From Corynebacterium sp. (GTDB lineage: Bacteria; Actinomycetota; Actinomycetes; Mycobacteriales; Mycobacteriaceae), in assembly GCF_030826625.1 (NCBI RefSeq), contig NZ_JAPJNQ010000008.1, forward strand, positions 1 to 41,241: a stretch of DNA of 41,241 bases, read 5' to 3'. The notes beneath the pieces were generated by a model. That model was not told where the DNA came from. It worked only from the letters and a program-made list of their open reading frames with translations, and did not search any database. The position numbers were made by a program, and so were the translations under genes. Of the stretch, positions 25,473 to 32,995 are shown in pieces. Within the stretch, counting starts at the first letter, position 1, and each line of letters opens with the position of its first letter.

Positions 25473-26180
25473 TTAAAAACTCCCGCAATCATTGTGCGGT
25501 GCGATGCCATTAAAACGACCAATCAGATACTGCAAGCCTTGGGGCATATCCGTGAATAACGGTAGGGCGTGGTTAACGCCTGCCTTGAGTTCCGGGTGTC
25601 GGTTGATCACCTCTGAGAAGGAGTCGCCGCTCTTGGTCAGCGTGCGGGTATCTGTAAAACCCCAGTTTATGGTGGCATCGCCAATGCAGCTGATTTCTGC
25701 ATCTTGTAAAAAGCGTTTGCCTTCCTCGTTGAATTCTTCGTCAATGATCCGTTGCAGCGCGGGGTAGCGGTCTACCAATCCATTGAGCGTGTAACCCAAG
25801 GCAACCACGATGGACGAATTATCGAAGGCTTCCAACACGTGGCGCAGATCCGCCGGTGGGGCGCCTGCGAAGGTGCCCACAAGGTTCAGCTCTGGCGCGT
25901 AGCTGGCTTTGTGTTCTGCGGCTGCTGCAGCCGCGCCTCCACCTTGGGAATAACCGGCGAAGCCAACCGGAGAATCTGCTGGGACACCGGCTGCTTGCAA
26001 CCCAGCCCTGGCGGCATCCAGGACCGCGTGGGCTTCTTCGACTGAGTTCACGTAAGTGTGGTGTGGTCTGGAGTTCCCATGCCCATGTAGTCGGTGCTGA
26101 TAATGCGGATGCCGGTGAGGTTCGCGAGGTATTGCAGCGGAAGCTCGTAGTTAGCATTGGTGCTCAGATACGGCTGCCCA
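25473..26180 (-). pseudogene. Secretory lipase (LIP family), truncated and frameshifted
   Basis: Remnant of a secreted triacylglycerol lipase/esterase. The 3' part (25473-26051) still encodes the nucleophile elbow GYSQGGG, a plausible acid (in GFTDTRTLTKSGDSF) and the histidine of GVNHALPLFTDMP. Immediately upstream, near 26046-26060, one base is missing or two are extra: one frame reads LANLTGIRIISTDYMGMGTPDHTT and the next continues YVNSVEEAHAVLDAARAG. Further upstream only about 40 more family-like residues (to NANYELPLQYL and GQPYLST) can be followed; the signal peptide and first third are absent. The gene ends where the AbiE patch starts, so insertion of that patch may have removed its 5' end. 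Confidence 0.85.
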
Positions 26181-26242
26181 GCGGGGTTGGCCCGTTGCCT
26201 TGCCAAGGGGTAGTTTCACTGCACTAATTGGGTGAGTGGCAC

Positions 26243-26267
26243 AAAAATTACGTATATAGTAATTTTT
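26243..26267. promoter_or_regulatory. Operator/promoter of the AbiE pair
   Basis: AAAAATTAC (26243-26251) and GTAATTTTT (26259-26267) form a perfect 9-bp inverted repeat around GTATATA, and a -10 (TATAGT) is embedded in it 12 nt before the ATG. AbiEi antitoxins are known to repress their own promoters through inverted repeats. Confidence 0.75.
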
Positions 26268-26272
26268 GAGTC

Positions 26273-27139
26273 ATGAAAGGTGTTGAGGCAGCAGAAATTA
26301 TTGGTGATTTAGCCTCTCAACAGTGGGGGTTGGTCACTTCAGCGCAAGCGAAAGAAAGTGGAATTGACCTTCCATCGCTATCTCGTCTGGAACAGCGCGG
26401 CATGTTCGCTCGTATCCGTCACGGTGTTTATGCGAGTGCAGCGATCGCCCAATCTGCAGTACTGGAGCTCCAGGCTCAGTGGCTCGCGCTGCGCCCAGAG
26501 CTGATGGCTGCAGACCGTATTAACAATCTTCAGCTGGCTGCTGAAGCCATAGTCTCGCACACGACTGCAGCTGAAATGTGGGGAATCGGCGATCTTTGGC
26601 CCGATGGTGTTCACTTCACCGTGAGACGACGGCGACGCAGCAGACAAATAGATGTTCAGTTTCACAGAGCTGACTTAGCTGATTCCGATTGGACCGTCCA
26701 CCCGCAATCTGGACTTCCCATAACGACAGTTGCCCGGACAATCTATGACTTGGCACAAGACGGGCACGAGCCAGAGCATTTGTTGGCTTTGATATCTGAT
26801 GCTGGGAATAAGTTTTTACTGGATAAACAGGAATTAATTGATGTCTTCAGCGGATTTGAAGATGCTTTTGGAGCTAGTAAGGGAGACAGGCAGGAATTCG
26901 ATGCGCTCGTAAAAGACTATTTTCCTGAGGTCAATGATGTTAAGCACATAAATTTCCGCATTGAAGAGGCTTTGCGTCCGCTTCAAACCCAGATTGCTGC
27001 ATTGATGGCGAGACTGAGCACATTGGCGATGGTCGATTTAGTCGTTCCGCCATCGATCGAATGCCAGCCACGAGAATTGCAGCAGACCAAGTTACGGGGA
27101 GGGATTGATCGTAGTGAAGAAAAAGCCTTCAACGATTAA
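26273..27139 (+). CDS. AbiEi-type antitoxin / transcriptional repressor
   Basis: Antitoxin of a type IV toxin-antitoxin (abortive infection) system, 288 residues. The N-terminal winged helix (about 1-60, with VTSAQAKESGIDLPSLSRLEQRGMFARIRHGVY) should bind the palindromic operator 6 bp upstream. The C-terminal antitoxin domain carries the VSHTTAAEMWG and PITTVARTIYDLA segments of the family. The reading frame is intact. It overlaps the toxin gene by 26 nt, typical for these pairs. Codon use is less GC-biased than in its neighbours, which fits acquisition. Confidence 0.88.
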   Translation: MKGVEAAEIIGDLASQQWGLVTSAQAKESGIDLPSLSRLEQRGMFARIRHGVYASAAIAQSAVLELQAQWLALRPELMAADRINNLQLAAEAIVSHTTAAEMWGIGDLWPDGVHFTVRRRRRSRQIDVQFHRADLADSDWTVHPQSGLPITTVARTIYDLAQDGHEPEHLLALISDAGNKFLLDKQELIDVFSGFEDAFGASKGDRQEFDALVKDYFPEVNDVKHINFRIEEALRPLQTQIAALMARLSTLAMVDLVVPPSIECQPRELQQTKLRGGIDRSEEKAFND

Positions 27140-27857
27140 AAAATCTCATGGTCAGATCGCCACAGCCTTGAAGAATGAGGCGAAGACCCGCGGAGAAAAT
27201 CCAAATGATGTCTACAATCAATTCTTTCGGGAGACCTTTCTCTATGCATTGATGAACAAACAAAGCGGATGGGTTCTCAAGGGAGGATCGAATATTTATT
27301 GTCGTATCCCAGGGGCGCGCCAGACCAAAGATTTAGATTTTTATCGGCAACATGAACCTACTTCATCAGTAGGGGCTGCTGAAGCGCTCGTTGCCCAGAT
27401 GAACGGTCACAGAGAAGGCCCCTATACCTTTCCAGTCTTCCGTTCCCCGCCGGCAGCCGCCCAGCGGACCGTTGATAGCCAACGCATTATTGTCAAGGTC
27501 GTGCATGGTGTGAATAACCAGCTGATTGAGTTTGGGGTTGATGTGAGCGGAGACCTCGAGGTTACTGGGCATGAAGAGCGGCTGGTCGTAGAGAAGACCT
27601 ACGAGGTGCAGACCGAGTTTCTACCGTCCAGATTTCAAATTAGTTCATATCCGATTGCCAGCCAGATTGCGCTACCAGATGAAAATTGGAAAACCAGGTA
27701 TCCCATTACCGTCCAAAAACTTGGAGCTAAGTATGCGGACCTCACAAGCATCGATTTGGCATTGCAAATAGCCGGATTGTTGGTCGACCCGATTTTGTGC
27801 TGTGAGATCGGCACTGAGAATTTAACGTGGGACTATTCGTCTTTGCAGTGGACATAG
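27114..27857 (+). CDS. AbiEii-type nucleotidyltransferase toxin, probable internal deletion
   Basis: The family toxin is a nucleotidyltransferase acting on RNA. The 247-residue product keeps the first active-site motif: GGS at 57-59 and DLD at 73-75. However, at about residue 185 (near base 27667) the sequence jumps from SSYPIASQI straight to ALPDENWKTRYP. In relatives this point is followed by about 50-60 residues containing the ADKxxAxxE and SRxKDLVDL motifs. The C-terminal part (SIDLALQIAGLLVDPIL and LTWDYSSLQW) then resumes in frame. The protein is therefore probably inactive. GTG 27114 has a GGGAGGGA site about 10 nt upstream; TTG 27105 is too close to it. Confidence 0.8.
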   Translation: MKKKPSTIKKSHGQIATALKNEAKTRGENPNDVYNQFFRETFLYALMNKQSGWVLKGGSNIYCRIPGARQTKDLDFYRQHEPTSSVGAAEALVAQMNGHREGPYTFPVFRSPPAAAQRTVDSQRIIVKVVHGVNNQLIEFGVDVSGDLEVTGHEERLVVEKTYEVQTEFLPSRFQISSYPIASQIALPDENWKTRYPITVQKLGAKYADLTSIDLALQIAGLLVDPILCCEIGTENLTWDYSSLQWT

Positions 27858-27938
27858 CAAAACATACGAAAAGCAAAATTGTGTGTTTGGATATATCTTG
27901 GCAGTTCGCCGGAGCTAAAGGTCGTACTGCCGAAATCA

Positions 27939-28964
27939 CTACTCTGGAAGGCAAAATTTCGGCACACGGTGTGTCTCCAGGCCGCGCGTAGTGTGATCAT
28001 CTCGTATGCGTCTGCCATTTTCGTCTGTGCTGTTAATATCGTCACCACCAGGAACTTCGCGCACCAAGCCGTCGGCAAGCAAGGACCGCAACGCTCGCTC
28101 CCGCTGCTCATCCTTCGGCCACACCAGGTCGATTTCCGGCTTCGGCACCGGCTCGGAAGCCTCCCGCAGCACTGCCATGATCTTGCCGCGCACCTGTCGG
28201 TCGGTGCCCGCGAATTTCTGCACTCGCTTTTTCTGTTGCGCCAATTCCGTCTCACTAGGCGCCGGCGAGCCTGCCCGCACCCACGCGCAACCGGCGTGCA
28301 ACGGACATACCGAACACTGCGGCGAGCGAGCCGTGCACACCAAAGCGCCCAACTCCATCAAAGCCACTGAAGTTTGCGGCCCGCAGCCGTCGGCAAGCAA
28401 CTCACCCACCTGAGCCAACTGCCTTTTCGCTGGCTGCGGCGCCAGAAACTGCCCCTGCCAGGCACGGGCATACACCCGGCGCACGTTCGTATCCACCACC
28501 GGGACATTCTGCCCGAAAGCAAAACACGCCACCGCCCGCGCGGTGTAATCGCCAATGCCTGGAAGCGCTAGCAGCTCATCCACATCACTCGGCACCGTCC
28601 CGCCGTGCCGCGCAACGATAGCCTGCGCACACTCCCACAAACGCAACGCCCGCCGCGGATACCCCAACCGGCCCCACGCGCGCAGCACATCAGCCTGGCT
28701 AGCCGGGGCAAAATCCTGCGGGGTGGGCCAGCGATCCATCCACTCCAACCACTGTGGTGCAACACGGGCGACGGGGGTTTGCTGGCTCATCACCTCCGAG
28801 ACCAACACACCCCACGCGGTGGTTTCGGCAGCGCGCCACGGCAGGTCGCGCCCGGTGGTTTCGTACCAACCCCGCAGGTCAGGTAGAAGCGCGGTGGCAT
28901 TCAGTTCGGTGGATGCTTGGGCGCTTCGCTTTGATTCCGTGTGCGCGTCCGAGTGATTCGTCAT
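27939..28964 (-). CDS. mutY: A/G-specific adenine glycosylase MutY
   Basis: Removes adenine mispaired with 8-oxoguanine. The 341-residue product has the catalytic Glu57 in SEVMSQQTPV, the helix-hairpin-helix LPGIGDYTA (134-142) with Asp158 in VPVVDTNVRRVYAR, and the 4Fe-4S cysteines C210, C217, C220 and C226 in the C-x6-C-x2-C-x5-C spacing. The C-terminal region is short and includes an unusual polar stretch before the end HRVPKFCLPE. Two copies of GTCGGCAAG lie in the gene (28071, 28389). The ATG at 28964 follows a leaderless-type promoter. Its 3' end faces the AbiE genes. Confidence 0.96.
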   Translation of the reverse strand: MTNHSDAHTESKRSAQASTELNATALLPDLRGWYETTGRDLPWRAAETTAWGVLVSEVMSQQTPVARVAPQWLEWMDRWPTPQDFAPASQADVLRAWGRLGYPRRALRLWECAQAIVARHGGTVPSDVDELLALPGIGDYTARAVACFAFGQNVPVVDTNVRRVYARAWQGQFLAPQPAKRQLAQVGELLADGCGPQTSVALMELGALVCTARSPQCSVCPLHAGCAWVRAGSPAPSETELAQQKKRVQKFAGTDRQVRGKIMAVLREASEPVPKPEIDLVWPKDEQRERALRSLLADGLVREVPGGDDINSTDENGRRIRDDHTTRGLETHRVPKFCLPE

Positions 28965-28993
28965 CGCGCATATTTTAGGACAAAATAGAAGTT
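28965..28993. promoter_or_regulatory. 29-bp divergent promoter of mutY and carbonic anhydrase
   Basis: On the minus strand TAAAAT (28977-28972) is followed by 7 nt and the mutY ATG. On the plus strand CAAAAT (28981-28986) is followed by 7 nt and the GTG at 28994. Only GGA separates the two -10 boxes, so both transcripts should be leaderless and the two promoters cannot be occupied together. Confidence 0.65.
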
Positions 28994-29617
28994 GTGAGTA
29001 TGCAGAATGTGGCCAAGACTCCGCAGGCAGTGTGGGAGGCCCTTCGGGAGGGCAATGAGCGGTTTATTGCGAACCGCTCCGAGCGGCCAAATCAGGACCC
29101 GGAATACCGTTCGTTGTTGAGTGTTGGCCAGTCGCCGCGCGTGGTCATCTTCTCGTGTTCTGACTCGCGCGTGCCCGTCGAAATGGTTTTCGACCTGGGG
29201 CTTGGCGACGCTTTCGTGATCCGCACCGCCGGGCAGATCATTGACAGCTCGATCATTGCGTCGGTGGAATATGCCATCGAGAAATTCGACGTGAACCTCC
29301 TGGTGGTCATGGGGCACGAATCTTGCGGTGCGGTCCGCGCGACGATGGAATTCGCCGAAGGTGGTTCTGCACCAAACGGCTTCCAACGCACCATTGTCGA
29401 GCGTGTATTGATGTCGGTGACGGAAGCGAATAAGCGTGGACTGATTACGCGTGAGGACGTCGAACGCCAGCACATCACCGAAACCGTCTACCAGCTGATG
29501 GCGCGTGCACCAGGACTGGGGCAGGGGCTGATTCGGCAATCGATGGGCATCGTCGGCCTGCGTTATAACTTGGCCGAGGGCCGGGTAGAGCCGGTTGTGC
29601 TCAACGGTGTGCACTAA
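28994..29617 (+). CDS. Beta-carbonic anhydrase
   Basis: Zinc enzyme interconverting CO2 and bicarbonate, needed for growth at ambient CO2 in C. glutamicum. The 207-residue product carries SCSDSRVP (C55, D57, R59) and MGHESCGAV (H108, C111), the complete ligand set. The start is GTG 28994 by leaderless spacing; ATG 29000 is an alternative. The C-terminal segment YNLAEGRVEPVVLNGVH is typical. It shares the promoter region with mutY. Confidence 0.95.
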   Translation: MSMQNVAKTPQAVWEALREGNERFIANRSERPNQDPEYRSLLSVGQSPRVVIFSCSDSRVPVEMVFDLGLGDAFVIRTAGQIIDSSIIASVEYAIEKFDVNLLVVMGHESCGAVRATMEFAEGGSAPNGFQRTIVERVLMSVTEANKRGLITREDVERQHITETVYQLMARAPGLGQGLIRQSMGIVGLRYNLAEGRVEPVVLNGVH

Positions 29618-29725
29618 CAGGGGCGTGCCGACGTCTGGCTAGCTGCATGGCGCGGCAGCTGTAGTTACCCGCCGGATGACGTAGGACACGCGCGGTAGTT
29701 GTCCCAGCCCAGCAGTGTTTCGTTA

Positions 29726-29731
29726 TAAATT
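29726..29731 (+). promoter_or_regulatory. -10 box of the 29739 gene, leaderless-type
   Basis: TAAATT, then 7 nt, then GTG 29739. It supports this start over an in-frame ATG at 29715. Confidence 0.5.
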
Positions 29732-29738
29732 AGGAACT

Positions 29739-30557
29739 GTGACTTCCCCTCAACACCCACAACGACGCCTCCCGGAAGAAATTTACCGGCGCCGCCGGAT
29801 CGCTGGATTCGCAATTTTATTGTTGCTGGTGCTCATCCTGGTCTGGTTCTTGAGCGCCGTTTTTGGCGGCAATGGCGACGAGAACCCGCAGTCTGCCGCA
29901 GATAGTTCTGCTGCTAACCAGACCGCGACCGCCACTGCCACTGCTGCGCGCGACGACAAAGATGGCAAAGCTTCTGCGACCAAGGATGATGCTGACGACG
30001 CCGATGATGCAGCCAACGACAGCGCGGCACAGGAAGCCGATGATATCGACGGTGCTGGTGAGGCGAAGGATGCCGATCGCCCGAAGAAAGATAAGGATAA
30101 AAACTCAGCCGATGAGCGTCCTTCGCCGTATGCCGAAGCCGATGAGGCACACGCTGCCGCGAATGCGTGCGACCTGCACAATCTGCGCGTGACGGCCAAC
30201 AGCAACAAGGCATACTACGGCCCGGGGGATCAACCTTCGTTCTACATGTCCATCGAAAACCCCACCGAGCATGATTGCACGGTGAACTTGGACGAGAACC
30301 CACTGCGCTTCGAGGTTTATGATCTCAACACCAACCACCGCATGTGGGCAGATACCGATTGCTACCCAGCGGTGATCACCGGTGAGCAGGAATTCAAGGC
30401 TGGGCAAACCCGCCACTTCGAAGCCGTGTGGTCGCGTACCAACTCCGCGCCGGGCGAGTGCAACCACCGTCCAGCTACCCCGGCAGGCAACTACTTCCTG
30501 CACGCAGTCGTTGGCGATAACGCCTCTGACGCTCTTACCTTCGCGCTGCGGGCCTAG
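29739..30557 (+). CDS. Membrane-anchored exported protein of unknown function
   Basis: Not recognised. The 272-residue product has a basic N-terminus (EEIYRRRR), one membrane span (about 22-43), a long acidic Ala/Asp/Lys-rich stalk, and a compact external domain from about residue 145. That domain has four cysteines (in NACDL, HDCTV, TDCYP and GECNH), likely two disulfides, and an immunoglobulin-like pattern (YGPGDQPSFYMSIENPTEHDCTV; FKAGQTRHFEAVWSRT; PAGNYFLHAVV). Similar anchored proteins next to carbonic anhydrase occur in corynebacteria. It probably faces the envelope. Confidence 0.75.
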   Translation: MTSPQHPQRRLPEEIYRRRRIAGFAILLLLVLILVWFLSAVFGGNGDENPQSAADSSAANQTATATATAARDDKDGKASATKDDADDADDAANDSAAQEADDIDGAGEAKDADRPKKDKDKNSADERPSPYAEADEAHAAANACDLHNLRVTANSNKAYYGPGDQPSFYMSIENPTEHDCTVNLDENPLRFEVYDLNTNHRMWADTDCYPAVITGEQEFKAGQTRHFEAVWSRTNSAPGECNHRPATPAGNYFLHAVVGDNASDALTFALRA

Positions 30558-30688
30558 GGGATAGCGGCATGCCTGCCGCAGGGTGCTGACAAACAGCCTC
30601 GCGAGTGGATTAATGTCGGCGTATCAAAAGCTGCAGTGCGGATGCGATTCCCCCTGAAGAGGTGGCCAATCGGTGAGTCACTAGGTGT
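30558..30688. other. Convergent gap
   Basis: Between the 29739 gene and the 3' end of the response regulator. A short inverted repeat GCGGCA/TGCCGC near 30565-30580 may act as a weak terminator. Nothing else was seen. Confidence 0.3.
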
Positions 30689-31369
30689 CTAGTTTTCTGA
30701 AGGTAGGCGCACCGTGGCACCTTGGTTTGAATCCTTGACTGCCTGGTATCTGACTGCGAGATCTACGCGGTTCCTAGCAGAGAATTGGATGAAAAGGTTT
30801 GCGATCGCTTTTTTGACTGTGATTTCTGCCAGGCACAGTGACTTGGCGATTTCTCCATTTGTCTTGCCTTCACAGATTAGGGCCAAGATAGTTCGTTCAC
30901 GGTTGTTGATCTTTGGAATTCGAAACTCACTTCCGTCGTTTCTGTTTACGGCAGTTTTGCTGGCAATGAGTCGATTGAGACAGTCGGGAGAGAGAACTGT
31001 TCCCCCGTGTGCTACATCGCGTAGAGAGTGGATGATTGATTCACTCTCCTGGCCTTTGGTGATGTAGCCCACTGCGCCAAGACTGAGGCACTTGAGCATT
31101 GTTTCATCAGTGTCGAAGGAAGTCATTGCAATGAACAGTGGTGGTTGAGGAAACTGCTGGATGCCTTGGAGCAATTCAATGCCGTCAATATCTGGCATTT
31201 GAATATCGGACAACACAAGATCGCATGTATTGTTTTCTAACCACTGCAATGCCTGTTGGCCGGTGGTGGCGGTGCCTGCTACTTCCAAATCGTCGGCGGT
31301 CGAGAAGTACACGGGAAACGCCTCGAGGATGGTGAGGTCATCATCAACGAGTAGAATGCGTGCCGTCAT
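30689..31369 (-). CDS. LuxR/NarL-family response regulator
   Basis: DNA-binding half of a two-component system, 226 residues. The receiver domain has the acidic pair DD at 9-10, the phospho-acceptor D55 in LVLSDIQMPD and the conserved Lys in GYITKG. The C-terminal LuxR helix-turn-helix reads INNRERTILALICEGKTNGEIAKSL, then TVKKAIANLFIQFSARNRVDL. The ATG at 31369 shares its A with the TAA stop of a small upstream ORF (TAATG), implying coupled translation. Likely targets are its own operon and the divergent 32996-33832 pair; this is inferred from position. Confidence 0.92.
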   Translation of the reverse strand: MTARILLVDDDLTILEAFPVYFSTADDLEVAGTATTGQQALQWLENNTCDLVLSDIQMPDIDGIELLQGIQQFPQPPLFIAMTSFDTDETMLKCLSLGAVGYITKGQESESIIHSLRDVAHGGTVLSPDCLNRLIASKTAVNRNDGSEFRIPKINNRERTILALICEGKTNGEIAKSLCLAEITVKKAIANLFIQFSARNRVDLAVRYQAVKDSNQGATVRLPSEN

Positions 31370-31527
31370 TAATTACACCAGGGCAGTTGTGGTTTCTTCG
31401 AGCAACTCAACCAATCAGTGATGTTGTAGAACACAGGTGCGTTCGCTTCGTCTGTCGGTGGTGTGGTGGTAGCAGGGGCCAGGGGCAACAGTGTGCCAAT
31501 GACTGCGAGTGCGATGGCTTTAGTCAT
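31369..31527 (-). CDS. Small exported peptide between kinase and regulator (new)
   Basis: A 52-codon ORF in the gap between the kinase and the regulator, in the same strand. It starts MTKAIALAVIGTLLPLAPA, a short Sec-type signal with cleavage possible after APA (19) or ANA (30). It ends in a short tail with two cysteines, CSKKPQLPWC (42-51), followed by Asn and stop. Its start is 21 nt after the kinase stop and its stop overlaps the regulator start (TAATG). A mature peptide of about 22-33 residues with a possible disulfide ring would suit a signal sensed by the kinase. No homologue is known to me; a coupling leader peptide is the alternative. Confidence 0.6.
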   Translation of the reverse strand: MTKAIALAVIGTLLPLAPATTTPPTDEANAPVFYNITDWLSCSKKPQLPWCN

Positions 31528-31534
31528 ATCTGTA

Positions 31535-31544
31535 GGTATATACC
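31535..31544. promoter_or_regulatory. GGTATATACC palindrome before the small peptide ORF
   Basis: Perfect 10-bp palindrome 7 bp ahead of the peptide ATG. It resembles the GTATAC pair at 32892-32907. It could be an internal operator or only part of the weak ribosome-site region. Confidence 0.35.
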
Positions 31545-31548
31545 ACCG

Positions 31549-32628
31549 TTATTTTCTAGAAAAGGGGATGTGGGCAGTTGTGACCCATTCTTTATTGGCG
31601 CTATATGTTCTCAGTTCTCCTCCGACGGTATGGAGAGTGTTCGACATGCTGGTGAGGCCAAGATTGGTGGATGCTGAGGTTTTCTTTGTTGGGGTGCGGG
31701 CGTTGGTGAAGGTGAGTGTGACGCCTTGATCATTGGATGTTGCTGAGATAATGACACGGGATTGTGGGGTGGCGTGCTTGATGATGTTGGTGACTGTCTC
31801 GCTGAGCACGCGTTCTAGGGCGGTGGTGTGCAGCGTGTTTGTCACAGGCGTGGACAGTTCGGTGGTGGTTGTGACGGTGAAACTGTGGTCGTGTAGGCGT
31901 TGGGTCATGGCTTCGAGTGTGGTTGGCAAGGATGGTGCAGGGTGTGTCTCTGGTTGGGTGTTCAGGGTGGTGAGTAGTTGCCGGATTTTATTGAGGGCCT
32001 CTCGGGCTGTGTGGGCGGTGGTTTTTAGCTCTGCGTTGCGTTCTGGCGTGGTGATGGCGAGCTTTTCCAGTCGCACGATGACGGATGTCAGATCGGCGGC
32101 GATGGTGTCGTGGAGCAGACTGGTGAGTTGTTTCTGGCGGGTTTGCTGTTTGCGTTGGGTTTGGAAGTGTTGTTGGCGGTTGTGGTGGATCCAGAAGCCA
32201 AGGAGGTAGGCCAGGGTGATGATGGTGAGGAAGATGATTGCTGCGCCAATGTCGAATTCGACGCGGCTGTTGGCTGGCGAGTAGAAGCCGCCGAGTGTGA
32301 TGGTGGCAGCGATTAGGGCTGCTAAAAGATGGTCGCCGATGGCGGTGATGGTGGTGATGAGGAAGATACCGAGGAAGAGTTCCAAGCCTGTCGAATGACC
32401 TGCCAATAAAGCCCCGATGAAGGATGCGGTGAAGGTAGCGGCACTCGTGCGTGGGTGGTTGGGGGAGGTGATGAGGCTGAGGGCTTGGAGGATGATTAGG
32501 GTGGTGATCAGTGGTGTGATGTTGGTGCCACTGATGATGCTGGCACCGCTGAAAATGAGTGCGAGTGCTGGCAGCGCCAGTGTGGTGGTGAAACGCTGGG
32601 CAAGCATGTCTTTTAGACTACCGCTCAT
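31549..32628 (-). CDS. Sensor histidine kinase, DesK/NarL group
   Basis: Membrane kinase of 359 residues with about five hydrophobic spans (residues about 15-147) and almost no external loop, then the HisKA_3 box LLHDTIAADL with the phospho-accepting H173, the N-box SETVTNIIKH (N281) and the G-box STNLGLTSM. The D-box is reduced to LTFTNA, as in some actinobacterial members. ATG 32628 is preferred because residues further upstream are not hydrophobic, although the frame is open to 32832. The multi-span sensor suits a membrane or peptide signal. It is the first gene of the operon with the small peptide and the regulator. Confidence 0.88.
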   Translation of the reverse strand: MSGSLKDMLAQRFTTTLALPALALIFSGASIISGTNITPLITTLIILQALSLITSPNHPRTSAATFTASFIGALLAGHSTGLELFLGIFLITTITAIGDHLLAALIAATITLGGFYSPANSRVEFDIGAAIIFLTIITLAYLLGFWIHHNRQQHFQTQRKQQTRQKQLTSLLHDTIAADLTSVIVRLEKLAITTPERNAELKTTAHTAREALNKIRQLLTTLNTQPETHPAPSLPTTLEAMTQRLHDHSFTVTTTTELSTPVTNTLHTTALERVLSETVTNIIKHATPQSRVIISATSNDQGVTLTFTNARTPTKKTSASTNLGLTSMSNTLHTVGGELRTYSANKEWVTTAHIPFSRK

Positions 32629-32995
32629 GGAATCCGACAGTGGATGCCGAGCGTGAGCAGGCCGCAGGAGTCTTCGCTGCGTTGGAGGATGCCGGTATGT
32701 GGGTTGATAGTGCTGCCCAGCCCCTATTGGCAGCCTGCTCTGTTCTATGCCGCCCTTTGAAACGCATGGTGTACGGGAGCGAAGAAAATTCTTGAAGGAA
32801 TGGTCATGCTGGCGTGTAGCCGAAAACCTCATTCCTCAGGACGTGCGTGTTCGTCCTGGCTATGAGAGTTATTCGGCACACCTATTGAGGTGTATACATG
32901 CGTATACTATTTTCCAATTCTCTTCCTTATAAGGCAAAGGCGTAATTACGATTGAAGCGAAAGAGAAAACCCCTGACCTTGGACGGTAGGAATCT
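32629..32995. other. Divergent control region between kinase and precursor gene
   Basis: This 367-bp region holds a plausible -10 TATACT (32903-32908) for the plus-strand precursor, a tandem pair of GTATAC words and AT-rich DNA near 32880-32960. The half nearest the kinase is GC-rich and contains a 51-codon open frame (GTG 32640 to TGA 32795) with coding-like composition but no recognised domain; it may be a gene remnant. Confidence 0.5.
32892..32907. promoter_or_regulatory. Paired GTATAC motif at the precursor promoter
   Basis: GTATAC-ATGC-GTATAC: two identical palindromic hexamers one helical turn apart, overlapping the -10 candidate TATACT. A good shape for a dimeric LuxR-type regulator, 89 bp before the precursor ATG. 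Confidence 0.5.

Noticed and set aside
26273..27857. Complete prophage or integrative element
   Set aside because: No integrase, att repeats or structural genes; only the two AbiE genes and a broken neighbour are present.
32747..32932. 61-codon plus-strand ORF upstream of the precursor gene
   Set aside because: Starts in the kinase side of the control region, has no ribosome site, no family-like features, and runs through the promoter elements of the precursor gene.
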